From positions 248,001 through 312,000 of the forward strand of contig OZ251253.1 of assembly GCA_965240325.2 (NCBI GenBank): a stretch of 64,000 bases of DNA. Reading direction: 5' to 3'. Origin of the DNA: Rebecca billardiae RCC1528 (Eukaryota; Haptophyta). The position numbers and the translations under genes were made by a program. Every line of letters starts with the position of its first letter. Positions within the stretch are counted from its first letter, which is position 1. The notes beneath the pieces were generated by a model that saw only the letters and a program-made list of their open reading frames with translations, was not told the origin of the DNA and made no database searches. This document shows positions 10,894-19,923 of the stretch, piece by piece.

Positions 10894-12284
10894 GTGCACG
10901 TGCACGCGGGGACAGTGGTGCTGCACGGCGGGCACGGCGCGGCGGGCGGGGACGAGGCGGTGCTTCTGCACGGCGCGGGCACAGTGCCGTCGGCGCAGCC
11001 CGCGCGGCCGCCACCGCTGCACCCGACGAGCGCCGACGATGGTGATGGTGCTGTGGCCGGCGGCGGCGGCGGCAGCGGCGGCGGCGGCGGCGGCGGCGCG
11101 GTCGAGGGTGCCTCGGGTGCGGGCGGCAGCGGCTTTGACAAGGCGCTGCTGCGCGAGAGCCTGACCCCCGGGGCTCGGGCCGTGCACCCGACGCGCACCC
11201 TCCTGCGCGCGGTCGGCCTTGACAACGCTACCGCCGGCCGCAGCGCGCAGCAGTCCGCACCCGCCCAGCCGCCACCGATCGCCTTCTATCGGCCCCGCGC
11301 GGCGCTCGACGCGCGAGCGGTAGCGCGCGCAGAGGAGCGGAGGCCGGTCGGTGGCGTGTACGACCTGGCGCAGCCCCCGCCGCTGCACTACGAGGCGACG
11401 GGCACCGCCGCCGCTCCCACGACTCGGCCTCAGTCGGCCACACCGCGCGCACCCAGCTTGGCCGCCTCGGCTGCCGCCGCTGCCGAGGCGGCCGCGCGCG
11501 CGCATGCGCACGCCGCAGCCGTGTGCGGCCGGTCGCACCCCGCGACGGCGCTGTTCGCCCACGCAGCGGCGCCCGAGGGCGCCGGCGCGCACGCCGCGCG
11601 CGCGATGGACGCGCTCTCACGGCGCACGAGCGGCACAGAGCCCTCCACGAGCGCCACACCGCCGCCCTCGCGCCCAGCCTGCAGCCCGCGTGGCAGGACC
11701 GCCCCGTGCTGCCGACCTCGCGCGCCGCCCTCGCGCAGCTCAGCCTGTACCTCGAGTACATGGGCACGCGCGACTACGCGGCCGAGCTGCTCCGCGAGTC
11801 CGTGCTCGCAGACCAGCCGCAGATCCGGCGCGCGCCGCGGCCGGCGGTCGTCGTGGGCGCCGCCTCGCCCGCGCCGAGGGCGACCGGGCCGAGCGCTGCG
11901 TCGGGCCTCCGCCCCGCTGACCGTGTGGTGAGCCGGCGCCCCATGCCCGCGCCGCACGATGGCGGCTCGCCCTCGCCCGCGTCGAGCCGGAGAGCGCGCA
12001 TGCTGTCGCTCAGTGCGCGCGAGGCCGCGAGCTCAACCGGCTGCCGCACAACACGCGCTACGCGCACGCCCACGGGCGCGGCGCGACGCGTCGCACTGCC
12101 GAGCAGCGCGCTGCGCTGTGAGGGCGAGCATGCCGATCGAGGTCCGACACTACGCCCGGCACACGCGCAGCCTCACTCCGTGCCCACTGCTCGGGCCGCT
12201 CGGCTGCCAGGCTCGGCCGGTCGTCCGGACCGTAACATATACTCGCGGATGCGGCGCATACTCGCCTACGGACCGCCTAGCTAG
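10894..12284 (+). CDS. Hypothetical protein, apparently split between two frames
   Basis: Two overlapping plus-strand frames look protein-like. The first (to about 11,620) is Gly/Ala/Pro-rich with segments such as SLTPGARAVHPTRTLLRAVG and IAFYRPRAALDARAVARAEE. The second (from about 11,620) reads ALHERHTAALAPSLQPAWQD, then SLYLEYMGTRDYAAELLRES. The natural join near 11,615-11,660 needs a 1-nt shift or an unseen intron. The first frame opens at a GTG, so the real start is not identified. No family recognised. It could be a decayed gene or a multi-exon gene with unusual splice sites. Confidence 0.35.
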
Positions 12285-13494
12285 GCCGCGCCAGGTGCGG
12301 CCCTGCGAGGCCGCCGTCTGCTGAGACGGATGATGCATCATATATATATGATGATGCCATCGGCATCAAATATAAGTGATGGGCTCCGCCGGCTCCGCGG
12401 TCGTCCACCCCCCGCCCACTTATAATGTCCCCCACTGCCCCAGCCACTGATGCCATCAGCTCCGAGTTTGACTCCGTACTCGTCCGTTGGGGCTTGCGCG
12501 GCGGGCGTGTGCTAGCGCGCTGCTTACCTTCGCGGACCCTATCATTGGGGCTAGGGCTAGGGGGCGGGGGCGCCGCCGACCGCCAGTGACTCGCAGACCG
12601 CCTGGCACATTGACGACGATTATTTTGATAGAGTCAGCTGAGTAGACAACTGCAGCGCAGTCAGTGACTACAGTGCGCCGCCAGCAGTCTACCAACTCCT
12701 GGACTCAGTGATGACGTGATTCTGATGAGTGAGTCAGAGTATTGAGTGAGTATGACGGCTACGAGCGCGCGGGTCCTACTCGGCCAGCCCGTGAGTTTCA
12801 GCGAGTATATTCACGGGCGGATTCGCCATTCCGGGGGTCGCAGACGAAGAGGCCACAGGGCTGTCAGTGTAGTGAGTACGTAACTCAGTCGAGCGGCGCG
12901 AGCCATCTAGTGAGACTCTGGCGCGTCAGCCCGCCGACCGTGGGGGGGGGGGCGAGAATTGCTACCTACCAGACCCGTGCAGCGTGCCCGCCTCGCGCAC
13001 GACCTGACCGGGCGCCATGAGCCTCCGCCTTCGCCAGCGTGGACCCGAGGCGAGGCCGCACGCCACTTCAGCCACTCTACAGGCGCGCGGGCGTCGTGCG
13101 GGCCGCGGGCGTCGCGCGGCCGGGGGTTTGAGGCTTGCTGCCTCAGTCACAGTGTTGGGCTGCCGTCAGTCCCCTGGGCTGACCACTTCGCTGATGACAA
13201 TGTAGTGTGACCGATGAAAACAAGGACAAAACATCAAACAGCAAAGCAGGTCTGATACGAAGGAAACTGCTTGACGACGACGTGCTCACTACGTAGTAGT
13301 AAAGTGGAGTCGCGAACTGATGTGATTAAAGTACAGTATCTAGATTAGTGTCCGACTGTTAATCTTGAGAACAACTCCACTACAGTACTCCAGTTCTGAA
13401 GTTCGTCAATCCGCAGTTCAGCACCAAAGACACGTGACGGTGAGGTGACTGAGCAACCGCGTCCCTTCGGCACGGCGTTTTCCTGACCATCATC
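12285..13494. other. Intergenic and 5' region of kinase 2
   Basis: Has a short tract reading gatgatgcatcatatatatatgatgatgccatc (about 12,329-12,361). From about 12,617 it repeats the upstream region of kinase 1 (about 4580-5439) with small indels. No gene supported. Confidence 0.6.
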
Positions 13495-16400
13495 ATGTCC
13501 CCTGCCAGCCTCGTCGGGAAGGAAGTGGTGATCATCGGCAGCGGTGCTCGTGCGCGCGTGAGCGAGTGCATCGGCGATGACCGTCTCGTGCTCGCTCCGG
13601 GCAGCACGATCCGCGACGTCGGGCCCGACCGCGTGCTCGCGCTGCCCCTCGCGCCCAGCTCCGCGCAGTACTTCAACGAGCACAACCTCGACTTCGACAC
13701 GCGTGTCGGCGACGGCTTCGTCGACCCCGGCCGTATGCGCGGCGATGCTGCGCTACCCGCGCCAGAAGATCTTGCTCGCCGTCCCGCTGGCTCGCCAGGT
13801 GGCCGCGAGGTGCTCGTGGTCGACACGCGCATCGACGCGGCCCTGCGCGATCGCATCGAGGTGGCTCGCTCTCGGCTGCAGCCCATCACGGACATGCGCG
13901 ATCGCATCAAGGTGCTGGGCGCGCACGTGTCCGAGGTGCTCGGGGGCTTGACGGACGATCTCGTCGAGCAGTCCGACCACGACATCAGCGCGCTCGTGCA
14001 GGAGAGGGGCTCGATGCTCGTGCCGCTCGGCGACATCTCGCTAGGCGTGTGCCGGCACCGCGCGCTGCTCTTCAAAGTGCTGTGCGACGCGCTCGGCATC
14101 GAGTGCGCGCTGGTGCGCGGCGACTTCGCGGGGACCAGGTCTGCTGGGGCGCACGCGTGGAACGTGGTGCATGTCTACGGCAGCGCGTACATCGTCGACG
14201 TGATGCACCGGCCGGGCGAGATCTACCGGCGAGAGGACGCGGACGCGTGTGCGCGCTACCACCGCCTCGCCGAGCGCGGCGGCGCTGGCGGCGCTGCGCA
14301 GCATCACGGTGCCGGCCTGAACAGCCTGCCCGCGCCAGCGCCGCGTCAGCAGTGGTACGTGCGCCCGGCCGACGTCCAGATCGAGCGCGGCGCGGATGGC
14401 GGCGAGTTGCTGCTCGGCAGCGGCGGCTTTGGGCGCGTGTACGCGGCGCGGCTGCGGGGCGCGCAGCCGGTCGCAGTGAAGCGGCTGAACGCCGCGGGGT
14501 CCGAAGCGCGCCGCGAGTTTGAGCCCGAGGTGGCGATGCTGCACCAGCTGCGCCACGCGCACATCGTGAGCTTCTACGGCGCGTGCGACGAGCCGGAGAA
14601 CCTGATGATCGTCACCGAGCGCATGCGCGGCGGCAGCCTGAGCGATGCACTCGCGATTGAGCCGACGCGCGTGGCGTGGGCGGCGGGCGGGCGGCGGATC
14701 GCGCTGCACGTGGCGTACGCGCTGCACTACCTGCACACGCTCGAGCCGCCCGTGGTGCACTACGACGTCAAGCCGGCCAACGTGCTCCTCACCGAGGACT
14801 ACAGCCTGGCCAAGCTCGCAGACGTGGGGCTGGCGCGCACCAAGTCACACTCGCGCGTGACGGTGCCAGGGCTCACGCCTGCGTTTGCCGCGCCCGAGGT
14901 GCTGCTCAGCCGCCACGCGAGCGAGAAGGCCGACATCTTCAGCTTTGGCGTGCTCGTCGAGGTGCTGCTCACGCAGCAGCAGCCGAAAGGGCGGGCGCGC
15001 GCTCGAGTGCCCGCCGGCACGCCGGCGGCAGTCCGCCGCCTGCATGCGCGCTGCCTGCGAGATGAACCAGCGCTCCGGCCCAGTGCCTCCGAGCTCGTCG
15101 TGGCGCTCGAGGGCGCAGCCGATGCGGCTGAGAGGGCGGCTGGTGGCGGAGCGGCGGCGCACGCCGCTGCGCACATGGCTGCGCAGCCGTCGCCGCGCGA
15201 GCGGCCCGTAGCAGCGCCGTCACCGCCCGAGCCGCCCGCCGCAGTGGCAGGCCCCGCCGCTGCAGCTGTGCCCGGATCGGCAGCGCTGGCAGCGATGAGC
15301 TGGGCTGAGCTTTGCGCTGCCATCCTCACCGCCGCGTCCGACCCAGCCGCAGCTGAGTGCGCGCTGAGAGTAGCTGCGGCGCGGACGCGATCAGAAACCA
15401 AAGCTAGGCAGCAGGCGGCCGAGGCGGGCGCGCTCGAGGCGGTGGTGCGCGTGATGGGCGCGCACGCCGCGCACGCGGGCGTGCAGGAGCAGGCGTGCAC
15501 GGCGCTGCGCCACATCTGCGCCGGCACCGACGCGGCTGGCCTCGCGCGCAAGCAGCGGGCGGCGGAGGCGGGCGCGCTCGAGGCGGCGGTGCGCGCGACG
15601 GGCGCGCACGCCGCGCACGCGGGCGTGCAGCAGTACGGGTGCTGGGCGCTGTGCACCATCTGCGCTGGCACCGACGCGGCTGGCCGCGCGCGCGCGCAGC
15701 GGGCGGCCGAGGCGGGAGCGCTCGAGGCAGCGGTGCGCGCGATGGGCGCGCACGCCGCGCACGCGGGCGTGCAGGAGTGGGCGTGCCGGGCGCTGCGCAA
15801 CATCTGCGCCGGCGACGACGCGGCTGCCCTCGCGCGCGCGCAGCGGGCGGCGGAGGCGGGCGCGCTCGAGGCGGCGGTGCGCGCGATGGGCGCGCACGGC
15901 GCGCACGCGGGCGTGCAGCAGTACGGGTGCTGGGCGCTGTGCACCATCTGCAACGGCGCCGACGCGGCTGGCCTCGCGCGCGTGCAGCGGGCGGCCGAGG
16001 CGGGCGCGCTCGAGGCGGCGGTGCGCGCGATGGGCGCGCACGGCGCGCACGCGGGCGTGCAGGAACAGGCGTGCTGGGCGCTGCGCAACATCTGCGTCGG
16101 CACCGACGCGGCTGGCCTCGCGCGCGCGCAGCGGGCGGCTGAGGCGGGCGCGCTCGAGGCGGCGGTGCGCGCGATGGGCGCGCACGCCGCAAACGCGGGT
16201 GTGCAGGAGCAGGCGTGCTGGGCGCTGCGCAACATCTGCGTCGGCACCGACGCGGCTGGCCTCGCGCGCGAGCAGCGGGCGGCCGAGGCGGGCGCGCTCG
16301 AGGCGGCGGTGCGCGCGATGGGCGCGCACGGCGCGCACGCGGGCGTGCAGGAGCAGGCGTGCTTGGCGCTGCGCAACATCTGCGCCGGCGCCGACGCGGC

Positions 16401-17967
16401 TGGCCTCGCGCGCGCGCAGCGGGCGGCCGAGGCGGGCGCGCTCGAGGCGGCGGTGCGCGCGATGGGCGCGCACGGCGCGCACGCGGGCGTGCAGCAGTAC
16501 GCGTGCATGGCGCTGTGCAACATCTGCGCCGGCACCGACGCGGCTGGCCTCGCGCGCGCGCAGCGGGCGGCCGAGGCGGGCGCGCTCGAGGCGGCGGTGC
16601 GCGCGATGGGCGCGCACGGCGCGCACGCGGGCGTGCAGCAGTACGCGTGCTGGGCGCTGGCCAGCGTCTGCAACGGCACCGACGCGGCTGGCCTCGCGCG
16701 CGCGCAGCGGGCGGTCGAGGCGGGCGCGCTCGAGGCGGCGGTGCGCGCGATGGGCGCGCACGGCGCGCACGCGGGCGTGCAGCAGTACGCGTGCATGGCG
16801 CTGTGCAACATCTGCGCTGGCACCGACGCGGCTGGCCTCGCGCGCGCGCAGCGGGCGGCCGAGGCGGGCGCGCTCGAGGCGGCGGTGCGCGCGATGGGCG
16901 CGCACGGCGCGCACGCGGGCGTGCAGCAGTACGCGTGCATGGCGCTGTGCAACATCTGCGCCGGCACCGACGCGGCTGGCCTCGCGCGCAAGCAGCGGGC
17001 GGCCGAGGCGGGCGCGCTCGAGGCGGCGGTGCGCGCGATGGGCGCGCACGGCGCGCACGCGGGCGTGCAGCAGTACGCGTGCATGGCGCTGTGCAACATC
17101 TGCGCCGGCACCGACGCGGCTGGCCTCGCGCGCAAGCAGCGGGCGGCTGAGGCGGGCGCGCTCGAGGCGGCGGTGCGCGCGATGGGCGCGCACGCCGCAA
17201 ACGCGGGTGTGCAGGAGCAGGCGTGCTGGGCGCTGCGCAACATCTGCGTCGGCACCGACGCGGCTGGCCTCGCGCGCGAGCAGCGGGCGGCCGAGGCGGG
17301 CGCGCTCGAGGCGGCGGTGCGCGCGATGGGCGCGCACGGCGCGCACGCGGGCGTGCAGGAGCAGGCGTGCTTGGCGCTGCGCAACATCTGCGCCGGCGCC
17401 GACGCGGCTGGCCTCGCGCGCGCGCAGCGGGCGGCCGAGGCGGGCGCGCTCGAGGCGGCGGTGCGCGCGATGGGCGCGCACGGCGCGCACGCGGGCGTGC
17501 AGCAGTACGCGTGCATGGCGCTGTGCAACATCTGCGCCGGCACCGACGCGGCTGGCCTCGCGCGCAAGCAGCGGGCGGCCGAGGCGGGCGCGCTCGAGGC
17601 GGCGGTGCGCGCGATGGGCGCGCACGGCGCGCACGCGGGCGTGCAGCAGTACGCGTGCTGGGCGCTGGCCAGCGTCTGCAACGGCACCGACGCGGCTGGC
17701 CTCGCGCGCGCGCAGCGGGCGGTCGAGGCGGGCGCGCTCGAGGCGGCGGTGCGCGCGATGGGCGCGCACGCCGCGCACGCGGGCGTGCAGGAGCAGGCGT
17801 GCCGGGTGCTGTGCAACATCTGCGGCGGCACCGACGCGGCTGGCCTCGCGCGCGCGCAGCGGGCGGCCAAGGCGGGCGCGCGTGGGGCTCTCGAGGCTGC
17901 GCAGGCTGCACACTCGAGCCACAGCCAGATCAGGAGCTTGACGACGCAGCTGCTCGGCATGATATAG
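13495..17967 (+). CDS. EDR1-like domain / protein kinase / 17 ARM-like repeats (ARM-kinase 2)
   Basis: Single-exon, 1,490 aa paralogue of kinase 1. The N-terminal 638 residues are nearly identical, with one extra Gly and a few substitutions (DVFSFG to DIFSFG, MLEEPALRP to LRDEPALRP). The EDR1-like C/H/D triad, kinase Lys, HYD and DVG are all kept. The tail has 17 instead of 13 repeats. The size difference (193 aa) equals four 48-aa units plus the extra Gly, so growth was by whole units. Units 6-9 recur as 13-16 at an offset of exactly 1,008 nt (7 units), with the rare variant AHAANAG in both first units. Convergent with a full-length TSUP gene. Same inferred role as kinase 1: a signalling kinase with a variable-length binding tail. 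Confidence 0.92.
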   Translation: MSPASLVGKEVVIIGSGARARVSECIGDDRLVLAPGSTIRDVGPDRVLALPLAPSSAQYFNEHNLDFDTRVGDGFVDPGRMRGDAALPAPEDLARRPAGSPGGREVLVVDTRIDAALRDRIEVARSRLQPITDMRDRIKVLGAHVSEVLGGLTDDLVEQSDHDISALVQERGSMLVPLGDISLGVCRHRALLFKVLCDALGIECALVRGDFAGTRSAGAHAWNVVHVYGSAYIVDVMHRPGEIYRREDADACARYHRLAERGGAGGAAQHHGAGLNSLPAPAPRQQWYVRPADVQIERGADGGELLLGSGGFGRVYAARLRGAQPVAVKRLNAAGSEARREFEPEVAMLHQLRHAHIVSFYGACDEPENLMIVTERMRGGSLSDALAIEPTRVAWAAGGRRIALHVAYALHYLHTLEPPVVHYDVKPANVLLTEDYSLAKLADVGLARTKSHSRVTVPGLTPAFAAPEVLLSRHASEKADIFSFGVLVEVLLTQQQPKGRARARVPAGTPAAVRRLHARCLRDEPALRPSASELVVALEGAADAAERAAGGGAAAHAAAHMAAQPSPRERPVAAPSPPEPPAAVAGPAAAAVPGSAALAAMSWAELCAAILTAASDPAAAECALRVAAARTRSETKARQQAAEAGALEAVVRVMGAHAAHAGVQEQACTALRHICAGTDAAGLARKQRAAEAGALEAAVRATGAHAAHAGVQQYGCWALCTICAGTDAAGRARAQRAAEAGALEAAVRAMGAHAAHAGVQEWACRALRNICAGDDAAALARAQRAAEAGALEAAVRAMGAHGAHAGVQQYGCWALCTICNGADAAGLARVQRAAEAGALEAAVRAMGAHGAHAGVQEQACWALRNICVGTDAAGLARAQRAAEAGALEAAVRAMGAHAANAGVQEQACWALRNICVGTDAAGLAREQRAAEAGALEAAVRAMGAHGAHAGVQEQACLALRNICAGADAAGLARAQRAAEAGALEAAVRAMGAHGAHAGVQQYACMALCNICAGTDAAGLARAQRAAEAGALEAAVRAMGAHGAHAGVQQYACWALASVCNGTDAAGLARAQRAVEAGALEAAVRAMGAHGAHAGVQQYACMALCNICAGTDAAGLARAQRAAEAGALEAAVRAMGAHGAHAGVQQYACMALCNICAGTDAAGLARKQRAAEAGALEAAVRAMGAHGAHAGVQQYACMALCNICAGTDAAGLARKQRAAEAGALEAAVRAMGAHAANAGVQEQACWALRNICVGTDAAGLAREQRAAEAGALEAAVRAMGAHGAHAGVQEQACLALRNICAGADAAGLARAQRAAEAGALEAAVRAMGAHGAHAGVQQYACMALCNICAGTDAAGLARKQRAAEAGALEAAVRAMGAHGAHAGVQQYACWALASVCNGTDAAGLARAQRAVEAGALEAAVRAMGAHAAHAGVQEQACRVLCNICGGTDAAGLARAQRAAKAGARGALEAAQAAHSSHSQIRSLTTQLLGMI
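15409..17856 (+). repeat. 17 x 144-nt ARM-repeat array (kinase 2)
   Basis: Same unit as in kinase 1. The 7-unit displacement of a 4-unit block (from about 16,150 and again from about 17,158) shows an internal duplication. The cap at 17,857-17,967 matches that of kinase 1. Confidence 0.97.
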
Positions 17968-18354
17968 CTAGGCCGTGAGGCGGGCGCTATTGCAGGCTTA
18001 TTATTATTATTATTATTTTCTAATATATTATTATTATTATATTAATTTATTAAGTTCATCTACGGGCGGACCGCGTCATCGCTCGTCGGTTGCGTCATAT
18101 CAAATCCCGCTGCCGCGGGCGGCCGCTAGCGCGCTGCGTGCAGTGCTAGCTACTGCGACGGGCTTGGGTCTTGGGGCTGCCCAGCAGGCCCACTCCCAGA
18201 GCGAGTCGCCGAGTGTGTGCCCGCGAACGGTCACTACACGCGTCGCACTCGCTCCGCGAACAAATTCTGCGCGCTCTCGCGAGCTGATGATGTACTGTGT
18301 CGTCGTCGTATCGTGTCGACCCGTAGTACGGCAGCAGCCCCACAGTGCCCGCGC

Positions 18355-19440
18355 TCACAGCGCGCCGCCGATCGCCGCGGTGATCGACACGCCGCCCAGG
18401 ACGATCACCAGCGCGGTCACCGCGCCCGCGAACCGCCCCGGGTCGACGCGCCGGTTGATCCACGTGCCGGCCACGCTCGCGACCAGCACGCCCGGCACCG
18501 CGGCGAGGCTCTGCGAGAGCAGGTTGGAGGTGAGCAGCCCGGCGGCGGCGAAGTTGTACATCGCGAGCGCCTGCACGGGCAGGAAGAAGCGCGAGAGCAT
18601 CGTCCGCTGCTCCGCGGGCGACCACTCGCGCAACGTCCCAAACACAACTGCCGGCGGGCCGGGCTCGGCCACCGCGCCGCCGAGCAGCCCGGCGCACAGC
18701 CCGAAGAGCGCCGTCTTGGCGAAGGGCAGCGTGCGCAGCTCGGCGGCGGGGCGCGCGCCGCCGCCGCGCGCGCGCTCCTCGCCCACCAGCTCGAGCGAGG
18801 GCAGCTCGCAGAAGTCCGCGTCCGGCCGCGCGCAGTCCGGGCGGCGCAGCTTCCAGCCGCCGTACCCGACGAGCAGGACTCCGACCACGCCGCGCACGAG
18901 GTGCGGGTCGAGGCTGACGAGCGCGCGCACGCCGAGGGGCACGCCGACGAGCGCGGCGGCGAAGAGCGTGAGCGACTCGACCCACCGCCCCGTCGCGCGC
19001 ATCTGCCCGTCGAGCAGGTCGGTCACCAAGTTGGCCGTGACGAGCACGGACGAGACGGCGGTCACGAGCGGCGCCGCCGCCGTCACGTCGAGGTGGAAGA
19101 AGAGGGAGAGGAGCGGCATCGCGAGGATGGCGTCGCCGAAGCCGAAGACGGCGGCGAAGAGCGAGGTGAACGCGAAGAGGCCGACGATGCCCAGGTTGAC
19201 GCCGCTCAGCGCGGCGAGCACCATCGACTTGGCCGACCCCGCGGCGAGCGTCGCGGTCGGCGTCGCGACGAGCGCGGACTTTGCGCCGACGGCGCTCAGC
19301 ACGTCGACTGCGGCGCTGTCGAGCAGCATCACCGCGCGGCTGCGCACGGGCGCACTCATCGACGGCAGGCTCGCAGGCCGCGGGATCGCGCAGCCGCCCG
19401 GAAGGCATAGCGCCAGGGCGGGGAGGGTGACGAGCCGCAT
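18355..19440 (-). CDS. TauE/SafE (TSUP) family membrane transporter, full copy
   Basis: 361 aa from ATG 19,440 (MRLVTLPALALCLPGG...). It has the repeated hydrophobic segments of the TauE/SafE family, whose members export or import small anions such as sulfite, sulfoacetate or taurine-derived compounds. Visible parts: N-terminal half GIVGLFAFTSLFAAVFGFGD, a central loop with Cys/Asp (RRPDCARPDADFCELPS), and C-terminal half ALAMYNFAAAGLLTSNLL then ALVIVLGGVSITAAIGGAL. The N-terminus looks like a signal or targeting peptide. This ATG is favoured because similarity to the copy at 26,683-27,768 ends right at it. Convergent with kinase 2 and divergent from kinase 3. The substrate cannot be told from sequence. 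Confidence 0.88.
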   Translation of the reverse strand: MRLVTLPALALCLPGGCAIPRPASLPSMSAPVRSRAVMLLDSAAVDVLSAVGAKSALVATPTATLAAGSAKSMVLAALSGVNLGIVGLFAFTSLFAAVFGFGDAILAMPLLSLFFHLDVTAAAPLVTAVSSVLVTANLVTDLLDGQMRATGRWVESLTLFAAALVGVPLGVRALVSLDPHLVRGVVGVLLVGYGGWKLRRPDCARPDADFCELPSLELVGEERARGGGARPAAELRTLPFAKTALFGLCAGLLGGAVAEPGPPAVVFGTLREWSPAEQRTMLSRFFLPVQALAMYNFAAAGLLTSNLLSQSLAAVPGVLVASVAGTWINRRVDPGRFAGAVTALVIVLGGVSITAAIGGAL

Positions 19441-19923
19441 CTGATCGACCCGACAAGCACCGGCGTGAAACACAGCAAACCATTCGTGCGCGCAAGCAGG
19501 CAATTGAGCACTACGCTTATGAGATGGCCGTGAGCGAACGCTCGCGCGGGCACGGCGCGCGTATGCGGTGGCGCTACCTTGCACCGCGGCAGCGCGCGCG
19601 CGCACTCGACCGAGTCGCGCGTCGCATGCGCGCGGTCGTTTGAGCAAGCCTGTGCCGCCTTCGAGGGCGGCGGCACGCACATGCGTGCTGCTCCAAGGCG
19701 GGAAGGAGGCGACGCGAAGGACGGCGCTCGGGGCACAGTGAGGCGCACTGCGGCTGCGCAGCGGGCCGAGCGCCGCGCGTCCTGCGCGGACCGACTCGGC
19801 CGGACGCCGCGCCTCACGCCGTGCGTGGCTGGCCTGTCCGTCAGCGCGACGCCTCAGCGCCTGGCCGGACGCTTGCCGCTCCTGGCCTCGGCACCGAGGC
19901 AGGAGCGCTCCCCTCTCGTCGTC
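19441..19923. promoter_or_regulatory. Divergent intergenic region, TSUP copy 2 / kinase 3
   Basis: 483 bp between the two starts, so it should hold both promoters. Open in the kinase frame from 19,579, but that extension (Arg/Ser/Ala-rich) does not look like protein. No recognisable motif. Confidence 0.5.
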
